This document shows, in pieces, positions 12,243 through 23,466 of a stretch of 55,085 nucleotides of DNA (its first letter is position 1; each line of letters begins with the position of its first letter). A model generated the notes under the pieces. That model ran no database searches. It was given only the letters and a program-made list of their open reading frames with translations, and was not told the DNA's origin. The stretch is taken from contig NZ_MKQR01000020.1 of NCBI RefSeq assembly GCF_001940455.1, positions 1 to 55,085 on the forward strand, in the 5' to 3' direction. The translations under genes and the position numbers were made by a program. This DNA is from Actinokineospora bangkokensis. GTDB taxonomy: Bacteria > Actinomycetota > Actinomycetes > Mycobacteriales > Pseudonocardiaceae.

Positions 12243-12856
12243 GCGCCCTCCCCGGCCGAGGGCCCCTCCTCGCCCGCGCCGGGGCGGGTGAGCAGCACGG
12301 CGTCGCGGCCGTCGGTCTCGGTGAGCAGCACGTGCACCTCCTCGGAGCGCGAGGTGGGCACGTTCTTGCCCACGTAGTCGGCGCGGATCGGCAGTTCGCG
12401 GTGGCCCCGGTCGACCAGGACGGCGAGCTGCACCGCGCGCGGGCGGCCCGCGTCGCGCAGCGCGTCGAGCGCGGCGCGGATGGTGCGCCCGGAGAACAGC
12501 ACGTCGTCGACCAGCACGACCAGCGCGTCGTCGATGCCGCCGGGCGGCAGGGCGGTGTCGCCCAGCGGCCGGGTGGGCTTGCGGCGCAGGTCGTCGCGGT
12601 AGAGGGTCACGTCCAGGGTGCCGGTGGGCACGGCGGCGCCGGAGAACTCGGCCACCCGCTCGGCCAGCCTGGCCGCCAGCGGGGCACCCCGGGTCGGGAT
12701 GCCGAGCAGGACGACCGGCGCGGCCCCGGACGCACCGAGCGATGTCTTCTCGATGACCTGATGGGCCATTCGAGCGATGGTGCGCGCCACGTCGCCGGCC
12801 GCCAGCAGCTCGCGCCGCCCGACCGGTTCCGGCGCGCCACGGTCCCGCGGCGGCAC
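12239..12856 (-). CDS. pyrR: Bifunctional pyr operon regulator / uracil phosphoribosyltransferase
   Basis: RNA-binding regulator that senses UMP/UTP and represses the pyr operon; many members also convert uracil and PRPP to UMP. The PRPP-binding motif [20 protein letters not shown] is near residues 113-132. The 205-aa length includes an N-terminal extension relative to Bacillus PyrR. The GTG start is supported by AAGGAG 6 nt upstream. The protein is the first gene of the operon, and its own leader carries a matching PyrR-binding loop next to that Shine-Dalgarno site, pointing to feedback at translation. Confidence 0.97.
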   Translation of the reverse strand: MPPRDRGAPEPVGRRELLAAGDVARTIARMAHQVIEKTSLGASGAAPVVLLGIPTRGAPLAARLAERVAEFSGAAVPTGTLDVTLYRDDLRRKPTRPLGDTALPPGGIDDALVVLVDDVLFSGRTIRAALDALRDAGRPRAVQLAVLVDRGHRELPIRADYVGKNVPTSRSEEVHVLLTETDGRDAVLLTRPGAGEEGPSAGEGA

Positions 12857-12868
12857 GGCGGACTCCTT

Positions 12869-12887
12869 CCCCGCCTCACCGGACGGG
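12869..12887 (-). promoter_or_regulatory. PyrR-binding loop in the pyrR leader
   Basis: The leader RNA reads CCCGUCCGGUGAGGCGGGG: a CCCG/CGGG stem closing a UCCGGUGAGG loop. This matches the core UCCNGNGAGGY of the PyrR-binding consensus known from Bacillus and mycobacteria. The Shine-Dalgarno AAGGAG starts one base after the stem region, so PyrR binding could block ribosome access. An upstream hairpin (GATCCC-CTGACCT-GGGATC, 12907-12925) precedes it. Confidence 0.8.
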
Positions 12888-12931
12888 TCGTTAAAGGATG
12901 TCGGTCGATCCCCTGACCTGGGATCTCCCCG

Positions 12932-12937
12932 ACCGTA
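12932..12937 (-). promoter_or_regulatory. Possible -10 element of the pyr operon
   Basis: The minus strand reads TGATACGGT, giving a TAnnnT-type -10 (TACGGT) about 75 nt before the pyrR GTG, with no clear -35. It would put the PyrR-binding loop inside the transcript. Weak by itself. Confidence 0.3.
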
Positions 12938-13005
12938 TCAGGCTCGGGCGCCGATTCCGGCACGTGGTCGGTGTGGGGTGGACGACGCCCGCACGCCGGA
13001 TTGGC

Positions 13006-13034
13006 TTGACCTCCTGGCAACTCTGGGTAACCAT
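13006..13034 (+). promoter_or_regulatory. Possible bldD promoter
   Basis: TTGACC (13006-13011) is followed after 16-17 bp by TAACCA/AACCAT (13028-13034). Both BldD-like boxes overlap or abut the -10 region, as expected for a self-repressed promoter. Confidence 0.5.
13017..13031. promoter_or_regulatory. BldD box 1
   Basis: Against the published BldD consensus nTnACnC(A/T)GnGTnAn, bases 13017-13031 match at every fixed position except the first T (core ACTCTGGGTAA). It lies between the -35 and -10 of the putative bldD promoter. Confidence 0.6.
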
Positions 13035-13047
13035 TACTCTGCGTGTT
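13033..13047. promoter_or_regulatory. BldD box 2
   Basis: Bases 13033-13047 (ATTACTCTGCGTGTT) match the BldD consensus except for the last A. The centre is 16 bp from that of box 1, so the two sites are on nearly the same DNA face, just downstream of the -10. Confidence 0.65.
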
Positions 13048-13111
13048 GAGGTGAAGCTACCCGCGGCGAGCTCCAGCCGCCGACGGGGCGAAGGAAATGG
13101 AGAACCGCCGC

Positions 13112-13600
13112 ATGGGCGACTACGCCAAGGCGCTGGGAGCCAAGCTCCGCGCCATCCGCCAGCAGCAGGGGCTGTCGCTGCACGGCGTCGAGCAGAAGTC
13201 CGGTGGCCGCTGGAAGGCGGTGGTCGTGGGCTCCTACGAGCGCGGCGACCGCGCGGTGACCGTGCAGAAGCTGGCCGAGCTGGCGGACTTCTACGGCGTG
13301 CCGGTGGTCGAGCTGCTGCCCGAGGGCCGGGTGCCCTCCGGCGCCGAGCCCGCCACCAAGATCGTGATCAACCTGGAGCGGTTGCAGCAGCTGCCCGCGG
13401 AGAAGGTCGGGCCGCTGGCCCGCTACGCGGCGACCATCCAGAGCCAGCGCGGGGACTACAACGGCAAGGTGCTCTCCATCCGCACCGAGGACCTGCGCTC
13501 GCTGGCGATCATCTACGACATGACCCCGGGCGAGCTGACCGAGCAGCTCATCGACTGGGGTGTGCTGCCGCCGGAGGCCCGGCCCTCCAAGGAGGACTGA
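13112..13600 (+). CDS. bldD: BldD developmental master regulator
   Basis: Transcription factor that, with a cyclic-di-GMP tetramer, represses sporulation and antibiotic genes during vegetative growth in streptomycetes. The N-terminal XRE-type HTH (about residues 8-70: LGAKLRAIRQQQGLSLHGVE, VVVGSYERGDRAVTV) is nearly identical to Streptomyces BldD. The C-terminal domain keeps the c-di-GMP signature RxD-x8-RxxD as R113-G-D115 and R124-T-E-D127. The second ATG was chosen (162 aa) because GGAG sits 9 nt upstream and the family starts there; the ATG at 13097 would add five residues but has its purine tract too close. BldD-like boxes at its promoter suggest autorepression. Confidence 0.96.
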   Translation: MGDYAKALGAKLRAIRQQQGLSLHGVEQKSGGRWKAVVVGSYERGDRAVTVQKLAELADFYGVPVVELLPEGRVPSGAEPATKIVINLERLQQLPAEKVGPLARYAATIQSQRGDYNGKVLSIRTEDLRSLAIIYDMTPGELTEQLIDWGVLPPEARPSKED

Positions 13601-13906
13601 GCCCCGCGGGCGACCGGCGCCCGCACGCGCGGACGGGGATGCCGCGCGGCGGGCGTTTCGTCGTCCCCGGGTGCGGTCCCGGTGCCGCGCCACCAGCACG
13701 CCGACGGGCGCTGGGCACCGGGCAGGGGCGCGCCGGACCGGCCGTCCCCGGGAGGCCCGCACGGGGCGGGTCCCGGGGTCGGGGAGCTGGAGCCCGCGGC
13801 GGCGCGCACCGCACGACCCCGGGCCAGGCGCCGAGCGCCCCGGGCAGGCCTGGACCGCAGGTGGCCACGCCACCGCGCTGTCGGTCGGCCTGCGGGGTCG
13901 CGTGGG
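13601..13906. other. bldD-nusB convergent gap
   Basis: About 306 bp between the ends of bldD and nusB. Apart from the hairpin after bldD and a loose inverted pair CCCGGTGCC/GGCACCGGG near 13677-13725, nothing specific is seen. Open frames here lack convincing protein character. Confidence 0.5.
13606..13624 (+). terminator. bldD terminator hairpin
   Basis: GCGGGCG and CGCCCGC form a perfect 7-bp stem with a 5-nt loop starting 6 nt after the bldD stop. There is no U-tract. Confidence 0.45.
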
Positions 13907-14326
13907 CTACAGGGTGGCGCGGAGGCGGTCGGCGATGCCCGCGATGCGGCCGAGCACGCCGTTGACGAACCGCGGCGAGTCGTCGGTGGACAGCGATTTC
14001 GCCAGCTGCACCGCCTCGTCGATGGCCACCGCGTCCGGCACGTCCTCGGCCCACAGCAGCTCGTAGAGGCCCAGCCGCAGCACGGCGAGGTCGACCGCGG
14101 GCATCCTAGCCAGCGACCAGCCCTCGGCGTGCTCGGTGAGCAGTTCGTCGATCCGGGCCCGGTGCGCGGTGATGCCCTCCACCAGGGACACGGTGTAGTC
14201 GTTGACCGGGGGCACGTCGGGGTTGCCGACCCGGTCGGCCAGCAGGGTCACCGGGTCGGCACCGCGCACCGCCGCCTCGAACAGCAGGTCGACGGCGCGC
14301 TTGCGCGCTTTGCTGCGGGCGCCCAC
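13907..14326 (-). CDS. nusB: Transcription antitermination factor NusB
   Basis: All-helical RNA-binding protein that joins NusE (S10) on boxA RNA for rRNA antitermination. The 139-aa sequence shows the typical N-terminus (GARSKARKRAVDLLFEAAVRG) and the C-terminal AVAIDEAVQLAKSLSTDDSP-RFVNGVLGRI signature. The GTG start lies one base after the efp stop. The order pepQ-efp-nusB matches M. tuberculosis Rv2535c-Rv2533c. Confidence 0.97.
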   Translation of the reverse strand: MGARSKARKRAVDLLFEAAVRGADPVTLLADRVGNPDVPPVNDYTVSLVEGITAHRARIDELLTEHAEGWSLARMPAVDLAVLRLGLYELLWAEDVPDAVAIDEAVQLAKSLSTDDSPRFVNGVLGRIAGIADRLRATL

Positions 14327-14327
14327 G

Positions 14328-14891
14328 TCAGCTGTTGACGCGACCGAGGTAGCGGCCGTCGCGGGTGTCGACCTTGACCTTCTCGCCGGTGGTGACGAAC
14401 AGCGGGACCTGGATCTCGGCGCCGGTCTCCAGGCGGGCGGGCTTGGTGCCGCCGGTGGAGCGGTCGCCCTGCAGGCCGGGGTCGGTGTGCTCGATGACCA
14501 GCTCGACCGAGGTCGGCAGCTCGATGAACAGCGGCTCGCCCTCGTGCGAGGACACCGTGGCGGTGCCGTTCTCCAGCAGGAACTTCGCCGCGTCGCCCAC
14601 GACGGCGCCGCTGATGCCGATCTGCTCGAACGTCCCCGGGTCCATGAAGAAGTACTCGGACCCGTCGTTGTACAGGTAGGTCATGTCGCGGCGGTCGACG
14701 GTGGCCGTGTCGACCTTGATGCCCGCGTTGAACGTCTTGTCGACGACCTTGCCGGTCATGACGTGCTTGAGCTTGGTCCGCACGAAGGCGGGACCCTTGC
14801 CCGGCTTGACGTGCTGGAACTCGGTGACGGTCCACAGCTGGCCCTCAAGGTTGAGCACCAGGCCGTTCTTCAGGTCGTTGGTCGAGGCCAC
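14328..14891 (-). CDS. efp: Elongation factor P
   Basis: Binds between the ribosomal P and E sites and relieves stalling at polyproline stretches. The 187-aa protein has three beta-barrel domains. The tip loop reads [13 protein letters not shown] near residues 29-41, with the family lysine flanked by prolines (actinobacterial loop type); no epmA/epmB modification genes are seen in the window. The GTG start has AGGAG about 10 nt upstream. It is followed by nusB after one base. Confidence 0.97.
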   Translation of the reverse strand: MASTNDLKNGLVLNLEGQLWTVTEFQHVKPGKGPAFVRTKLKHVMTGKVVDKTFNAGIKVDTATVDRRDMTYLYNDGSEYFFMDPGTFEQIGISGAVVGDAAKFLLENGTATVSSHEGEPLFIELPTSVELVIEHTDPGLQGDRSTGGTKPARLETGAEIQVPLFVTTGEKVKVDTRDGRYLGRVNS

Positions 14892-14933
14892 TTGCTTCGA
14901 TCTCCTGTTTCCGCGCGCGTCCTCCGGTCGCCG

Positions 14934-16001
14934 TCAGACGACCAGGAGCTGCTTGGTGGTCAGCGTGAGGGGCTCGGGACCGGTGTCCCGCACGACGAGC
15001 GTGTCCTCGATGCGGACCCCGCCCTTGCCTGCCAGGTACACACCCGGTTCGACGGTGACCGCAACACCGGCGGGAAGTGTACCGTCGGCGGTCGCCGCCA
15101 GGCTCGGGGCCTCGTGCACCTGCAGGCCGACCCCGTGCCCGAGGCCATGCACGAACTGCTCGCCGCGGCCCGCGGCCTCGATCACCGAGCGGGCGGCGCG
15201 GTCGACCTCGCGGCCCGCCACCCCCGGCGCCAGCGCCGCGCAGCCCGCCGCCTGCGCCTGGGCCACCAGGTCGTAGACCTCCCGCTGCCAGTCGGCCACC
15301 CGCCCCAGCGCCACCGTCCTGGTCATGTCCGAGTGGTAGCCGTCGACCTTGGCGCCGAAGTCCAGCTTGAGCAGGTCACCGGTGCGCAGCACGGCCTCGG
15401 TGGGCCGGTGGTGCGGGATGGAGGAGTTCGCGCCCGCGGCGACGATGGAGGCGAAGGCGGGCGCCTCGGCGCCCAGCGCCACCATCCGCCCCTCGAGGTC
15501 CCTGGCCACCTCCAGCTCGGTGCGCCCGACCAGGCCGCCCGCGGCCAGCAGGTCCGCGAACGCCTGGTCCCCGATCGCGCAGGCGGTGCGCAGCGCGGCC
15601 AGCTCCACCTCGTCCTTGACCGCCCGCAGCCGCTCCACCAGCCCGGCGGCCCGCACCAGCTCGGCCCTGGTCACCGAGCCGAGCGCGTCGAGGCCGTCGA
15701 CGGTGACGTGCGCGCTGTCGAAGCCGACCCGGCCGATGGCCAGCTCGGCCAGCGCGGGCGCGGACTGCCGGGACGTCACCGCGCGCAAGTCCGGCACCTC
15801 GGTCGCGGCCTGCTCGGTGTAGCGCCCGTCGGTGCAGAACAGGGTGCTGTCCTCGGCGCCGGTGACCAGCAGCGCGGCGTTCGACCCGGTGAACCCGGTC
15901 AGGTAGCGGACGTTGAGCAGGTCTGTCACCAGCAGGGCGTCCAACTCGCGGTCGGCGAGCTCGGTGCGCAGCGCCGCGCGGCGCAGGGCGTGGGTGGCCA
16001 T
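14934..16001 (-). CDS. pepQ: Xaa-Pro peptidase (M24 family)
   Basis: Cytosolic metallopeptidase that cleaves Xaa-Pro bonds, likely recycling proline peptides. The N-terminal creatinase-like domain (DALLVTDLLNVRYLTGFTGS) precedes the pita-bread catalytic domain. Metal ligands are visible as LLKLDFGAK, YHSDMTRT, HGLGHGVGLQVHE, VEPGVY and RIEDT. The length with the ATG at 16001 is 355 aa; a longer start is possible but would add only arginine/proline-rich sequence unlike the family. It lies 42 nt upstream of efp, as in mycobacteria. pepQ versus a PepP-like aminopeptidase cannot be settled here. Confidence 0.93.
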   Translation of the reverse strand: MATHALRRAALRTELADRELDALLVTDLLNVRYLTGFTGSNAALLVTGAEDSTLFCTDGRYTEQAATEVPDLRAVTSRQSAPALAELAIGRVGFDSAHVTVDGLDALGSVTRAELVRAAGLVERLRAVKDEVELAALRTACAIGDQAFADLLAAGGLVGRTELEVARDLEGRMVALGAEAPAFASIVAAGANSSIPHHRPTEAVLRTGDLLKLDFGAKVDGYHSDMTRTVALGRVADWQREVYDLVAQAQAAGCAALAPGVAGREVDRAARSVIEAAGRGEQFVHGLGHGVGLQVHEAPSLAATADGTLPAGVAVTVEPGVYLAGKGGVRIEDTLVVRDTGPEPLTLTTKQLLVV

Positions 16002-16096
16002 GCGCCCGAGCTTACGACCGCGGCGCGGGCCGGGGCGCGGGCCGGGGCGCGGTCGCGGGGTGGCAGCGGCGCCCCGGGCGGTCCTACGCTGCGGCA

Positions 16097-16567
16097 ATGC
16101 ATGTGTGGGTGGTGCGCGGCGCGGTCCTGGCGGTGGTGCACGCGGTGGTCTCGGTGGTGGTGGCCGCGCTGAAGGCGGCGAACCCGACCGGCCAGTCCGT
16201 GCTGGAGGCGATCTCGCTGGCCGTGCTGGTGGGCGTCGCCGCGGTGTGGGCGGCGGTCGACGGCTGGCGCGAGGTCCCCGACCGCGGCCGGGCGTGGGTG
16301 CTGGCCGCGCTGATCACCGGGGTCGGCTCGGCCGTGCTGTCGACGCTGGGCCGGGGCCTTTTCGTCGACCAGACCGGCGCGGGCCAGCTGGGCGAGGCGC
16401 TGACCGGTGGCGCCGCGTTCTCCGCCCTGCTGGTGCTGCTCCCGGCGGGCCTGGGCCTGCTCGTGGGGCCGCGCCTGGACCCCGATCGTCGTGCGGGGGA
16501 CGACGAGGACGAGCCCGCGCCCCGGCGCAAGCCCTCACCCCGGCCCCGCTCCACCACGGGCGAGTAG
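16097..16567 (+). CDS. Small four-helix membrane protein (B-4DMT-like, Rv2536-like)
   Basis: A 156-aa protein with about four hydrophobic segments (near residues 5-25, 35-55, 65-85 and 103-125) and a charged, proline-rich cytoplasmic tail (RRAGDDEDEPAPRRKPSPRP). It lies divergent from pepQ, in the position of M. tuberculosis Rv2536, and resembles the small actinobacterial proteins annotated as B-4DMT family transporters. The transported substrate, if any, is unknown; the name rests on family recollection and synteny. Confidence 0.75.
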   Translation: MHVWVVRGAVLAVVHAVVSVVVAALKAANPTGQSVLEAISLAVLVGVAAVWAAVDGWREVPDRGRAWVLAALITGVGSAVLSTLGRGLFVDQTGAGQLGEALTGGAAFSALLVLLPAGLGLLVGPRLDPDRRAGDDEDEPAPRRKPSPRPRSTTGE

Positions 16568-16592
16568 CCGGGTCAGGTCGGGATGGGTTCCG

Positions 16593-18098
16593 TCAGCGAC
16601 GGGCGACCAGGTCCGGGCCGCGCTGGTAACCGGCCCAGTCCCGGGGGGTGATGTCGGCCAGGGCGGAGGAGTTGGTGGCCGCCAAGGCCGGATCGGACAG
16701 CGCCCAGAGGCGCTTGTCGTCCAGCAGCAGCCCGGCCTGCTTGGGTCCGATGCGCACACCGGGGGCCGCGGACGTCAGGTGGGCCTCCACCGGCACCGAG
16801 TCGAGGGCGGGGACGCGGCGGTCGAGGACCTTGACCGCGAGGCGGTCGGCCACCGCGCGCCGCTCCACGCGCACGACCTTGCCGCCCAGGACGAGGTCGA
16901 TGGTGCGCTCCGGGGAGGGCATGGCGAAGCCCTCCAGCGTCCGCAGGGCGCGGGTGGCGTCGAGGCAGGCGGCGGTGCCGGTGAGGTCGGCGCCGTACCA
17001 GCGCAGGTCGGTGGGGGCCGCGGCGTTGGTGGTGGCGCGCACCAGGTCGACCGGGACGCGCTGGCACGGGTCGTCCAGCGACGGCAGGGCGTGGCCCTCC
17101 GGGTCGCGGACCAGGCCCGGCCCCTCCTTCCAGGGGCCGCGCACCACCGCGGGCTGGTAGGGGTGGCGGCGGAACTCCCGGTCCCAGAACGTCAGGGTGG
17201 TGCCGTCGCTGGTCTCGTGGGCGATGGCGAAGGCGTCGAGCGCGTCCACCCACATCAGGTCGGCGCTGAAGGCGTCCACCACCGAGCGGTCGCGGTCGCC
17301 GGTGCCCATGGTGCGCTCGAACCCGTTCTCCCCGAGCAGCTCCACGTCGGTGCCGAAGGCGGGGTCCCGGGCGCGCAGGACGAACTGGCCCGCCCCGTTG
17401 CGCCCGGCGCCGCGGCCGGTCGTGTCGGTGAACATCAGGTAGAACCAGCCGTCGACGTGGGCGACGGCGGGCTGGCCCGCGCCGTACTCGTTGGCCCGGT
17501 GCACGTTGTGCGAGGCGGAGACGATGGGCGCGCCGCCGTTCGCCCGGCTCCACACCCGGCCGTCGCGGCTGGTGGCCAGCCCGATGGCGTTGCCGTTGGC
17601 GTGCGCGCCCGCCGCACCGGTGTAGTACAGGTAGTACGTGCCACCGACCTTGATCACCGACGGGTCGCAGGTGTGCACCGCGTCGAAGCCGGTGAAGCTG
17701 CCGGAGAAGACCGGCGTGCCGGGGGTGCCGTCGGGGCCGGTGTAGGGACCGCCGGGGCCCTTGGCCTCGGCCAGCAGGATGTCGTCCCCGGGCGGGTTGG
17801 CGATGCCGAGCTGGCTGCACCACCACATGCGGTACCGGCCGCCGTCGACCATCAGCGTCGGGCCGTAGTTGTAGACCGAGTCCCGGCCGCCTGCGGCGAC
17901 CACGCCCCCGCCACCGCGCACCCGGTCAGTGCCCAGCGACAACGGGGCGGTGTCGGTCTCGGTCTGGGCGATCGGCGCCACCTCGGGCCCCTGCACCCCC
18001 GCGGGCGGGTCGACCGAGCACGCCGCGGCCGGGACCAGCGCGACGAGCGTCGCGAGGACCGCGGCGGCGCGGCGGACGCGCCAGAGCCGGGTGGGCAT
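16593..18098 (-). CDS. Predicted secreted lipoprotein with a GH43-like beta-propeller
   Basis: A 501-aa protein starting at ATG 18098 (upstream GGAGG). It has a signal peptide (RRAAAVLATLVALVPAAACS) ending in a lipobox-like AAAC, so it is probably lipid-anchored outside the membrane. The body has repeated Asp/Trp/Tyr-rich blades (NYGPTLMVDGGRYRMWWCS, CDPSVIKVGGTYYLYYTG, AGQPAVAHVDGWFYLMFTDT), the pattern of five-bladed propellers of the GH43/GH32/GH62 superfamily. A substrate cannot be assigned, and the catalytic acid triad was not identified with confidence. A C-terminal ~130-residue region is unrecognised. It has no counterpart in the mycobacterial order, so it is a lineage-specific insertion. 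Confidence 0.7.
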   Translation of the reverse strand: MPTRLWRVRRAAAVLATLVALVPAAACSVDPPAGVQGPEVAPIAQTETDTAPLSLGTDRVRGGGGVVAAGGRDSVYNYGPTLMVDGGRYRMWWCSQLGIANPPGDDILLAEAKGPGGPYTGPDGTPGTPVFSGSFTGFDAVHTCDPSVIKVGGTYYLYYTGAAGAHANGNAIGLATSRDGRVWSRANGGAPIVSASHNVHRANEYGAGQPAVAHVDGWFYLMFTDTTGRGAGRNGAGQFVLRARDPAFGTDVELLGENGFERTMGTGDRDRSVVDAFSADLMWVDALDAFAIAHETSDGTTLTFWDREFRRHPYQPAVVRGPWKEGPGLVRDPEGHALPSLDDPCQRVPVDLVRATTNAAAPTDLRWYGADLTGTAACLDATRALRTLEGFAMPSPERTIDLVLGGKVVRVERRAVADRLAVKVLDRRVPALDSVPVEAHLTSAAPGVRIGPKQAGLLLDDKRLWALSDPALAATNSSALADITPRDWAGYQRGPDLVARR

Positions 18099-18361
18099 GC
18101 GGGTGGGGACCTCCGTGCCGGGGCGCCGTCGGGGTCGACGCGGGACCAGTGTAGGCATCGCCGCGGACGGCCCCGGCGCTTCACCCCGGAGGCGCCGGAT
18201 CACCCAGGGGGAACGGGCACCGACTCTGCCCTGCCCGGTCTCGCGCCGTCAACGCCCTGATCACAGGCCATTTCAGCGTGGATCGGACGAACAGGGGCGC
18301 CCACCGTGTCAATGCCCCACGCGCCCGTCCGAGGTCCCGTCGGACCGAGCGCACCACTGAG

Positions 18362-21628
<3,267 letters not shown>

Positions 21629-21781
21629 GGCCCAATCCTGTCACGTCGGCGGCGGGCAGCCGAAGGCCCGTCTCGATCGGCGGGGCGGCGCGGGCCCCGG
21701 CCGGGGCGGGGGGATTCGCTGTGGAGTTGTCACGGTGCGGGCGGTTCCCCGTGGGGACCGCTGCCGTTCCGCCGCTCGGCC

Positions 21782-22498
21782 TCAGGCGAGCGGGGCGTGC
21801 AGGAGGGTCACGAGCGTGGTGGCGGCGAGCACCCCCGGGGCGTGCGGGATGCCGGAGCGCCAGTGCCCGGGTCTTCGCCGGGCGAGGTGGAGCAGGACGG
21901 TGATCACCGAGGCCAGCAGCGTGCCGAGCAGCAGCGCGTGCGGCCCGGACGCCGCCTGGACCGCGCCGGTGGGGGCGGCCAGCAGCACGTCCCCCCGGCC
22001 CAGCGACGCCGGTGACAGCCGGTGCGCCGCCGCGTGCAACGCCCAGGTGAACGCCCCGCCCAGGACGGCGTTCGCCAACAGGGGCCACCCCTCGACGAGC
22101 GCGGGGACGGACAGCAGCGGCAGCGCGAGGACCCCCAGGGCGACGGTCAACACCCTGGGGAGGCGGCGGTGGTGGAGGTCGGTCACCACCAACGGCACGG
22201 CCACCCACGTCAGCGGGAGCAACACGGCGAGCCACGGTGTCGCGACCACGCCCCACTGCCACAGCGAGGCGATCACCGTCCACAGCAGACCCGTCGGGAG
22301 TTCGCAGTGCAGCGGGCTCGCCCGCGGCCCGTGCCGGGTCCTGGTCAGGACGTGGCGTGCGACGGCTCCGGCGAGCGTTCCGGCCGCCGCTGCCAGGACT
22401 TGCACCGGCGACAGGCAGAACGCGAGGGGCACGGTCGCGCAAGCGGCGGTGAGCAGCAGCGGAAAGCCTGCCCTGGCAGGCGATGCGGTGGTCTCCAT
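21782..22498 (-). CDS. Prepilin-peptidase-like membrane aspartyl protease (A24)
   Basis: A 238-aa polytopic membrane protein. The two A24 aspartates appear in VVTDLHHRRLPRVLT (D-x6-P pattern) and SLGRGDVLLA (GxGD-type loop), which in PilD/TadV-like enzymes cleave class III signal peptides of pilins. The N-terminal methyltransferase part with zinc-binding cysteines is absent, so it is a peptidase-only form. No pilin or secretion ATPase gene lies nearby. A small A24 protein between aroE and aroC is common in actinomycetes. Confidence 0.75.
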   Translation of the reverse strand: METTASPARAGFPLLLTAACATVPLAFCLSPVQVLAAAAGTLAGAVARHVLTRTRHGPRASPLHCELPTGLLWTVIASLWQWGVVATPWLAVLLPLTWVAVPLVVTDLHHRRLPRVLTVALGVLALPLLSVPALVEGWPLLANAVLGGAFTWALHAAAHRLSPASLGRGDVLLAAPTGAVQAASGPHALLLGTLLASVITVLLHLARRRPGHWRSGIPHAPGVLAATTLVTLLHAPLA

Positions 22499-22527
22499 GC
22501 CTCCACGGTACGAACCCCGCGAGCCCC

Positions 22528-22538
22528 TGTCATTGACA
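22528..22538. promoter_or_regulatory. TGTCA-N-TGACA palindrome in the aroE/peptidase gap
   Basis: A perfect 5-1-5 palindrome about 30 bp upstream of the peptidase start, with a second TTGACA at 22560-22565. It could be an operator for the peptidase gene; nothing else supports it. Confidence 0.25.
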
Positions 22539-22602
22539 CGATCGCATGGGGACAGCCATTTGACAGATCCGCAAATCCATGCAGGGCAACGGTTTCCGCG
22601 AC

Positions 22603-23466
22603 TCAGAGCGGCAGCGGTACCGGGTCCGGCACGGCGGCGGCCAGCGCGTCGCGCATCGCCACCCGCGGGGCGGACTGGCCGGTGAACTGCTCGACCTGCC
22701 CGAACGCCTGGTGCAGGAGCATGTCGAGCCCGGTGGCCAGCCGCGCGCCGGAGCGCCGGGTGGCCTCGGCCAGCGGCGTCGGCCACGGGTGGTAGACCAC
22801 GTCGAGGACGTGGCGGGCCGTCGCCAGCTGCGCGGCGATGGGCTCGGCGGCCTGCGTGGGGGCGGTGTTGACCAGCACGGCGGTGGACCCGGCGAGGCCG
22901 GTGAAGTCGGCGTCGGCCCACTCGACCACCTCGACCGGCAGGCTGAGGCGGTCGGCGCAGTCCTCGGCCTCCTCGGCCCGGGTGCGGTCCCGCACGACCA
23001 GCACCGCCGAGGACACCCCCAGCGCGGCGAAGGCGGCCAGGGCGGCGCACGCGGTGCCGCCCGCGCCCAGCACGAGGGCCTGGTCGCCCGGCACCGGGTG
23101 GTACCCGGCCGCCACCAGCAGCGCGCCGGTGACGCCGTCGACGTCGGTGCAGTCGGCGTGCCACGTGCCGTCCGCGCGGTGGACCAGGGTGTTCGCCGCG
23201 CCCACGGCGACCGCGCGCTCGGTGGCGGTGTGCGCGGTGCGCAGCGCGGCGCGCTTGCCCGGCATGGTCACCGACAGGCCCGCCCACTCCGGGCCGAGCG
23301 AGTCGACCAGGGCGGGCAGCGCGGCGGCGTCGCACTCGACCCGGTCGTAGCTCCAGCCCAGGCCCAGCTCGCGGTAGGCGGCACCGTGCAGGACCGGGGA
23401 CAGCGAGTGCGCGACCGGGGAGCCCAGGACGGCCGCGCGGCGGGTCGCGGGCACGTCAGTAGGCAC
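22603..23466 (-). CDS. aroE: Shikimate dehydrogenase
   Basis: NADP-dependent reduction of 3-dehydroshikimate. Substrate motif SPVAHSLSPVLHGAAY near residue 16, catalytic-type Lys in SVTMPGKRAA, NT and TD motifs (AANTLV, CTDVDGV), and the nucleotide loop VLGAGGTACAAL near residue 129. The length is 287 aa. The GTG start at 23466 overlaps the mltG 3' end by 11 nt; a GTG four codons later is an alternative. It closes the alaS-ruvX-mltG-aroE run, as in M. tuberculosis Rv2555c-Rv2552c. Confidence 0.96.
   Translation of the reverse strand: MPTDVPATRRAAVLGSPVAHSLSPVLHGAAYRELGLGWSYDRVECDAAALPALVDSLGPEWAGLSVTMPGKRAALRTAHTATERAVAVGAANTLVHRADGTWHADCTDVDGVTGALLVAAGYHPVPGDQALVLGAGGTACAALAAFAALGVSSAVLVVRDRTRAEEAEDCADRLSLPVEVVEWADADFTGLAGSTAVLVNTAPTQAAEPIAAQLATARHVLDVVYHPWPTPLAEATRRSGARLATGLDMLLHQAFGQVEQFTGQSAPRVAMRDALAAAVPDPVPLPL

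Noticed and set aside
13682..14338. Plus-strand open frame crossing the bldD-nusB gap
   Set aside because: It overlaps nusB almost fully, and its unique part is Arg/Pro/Ala low-complexity sequence.
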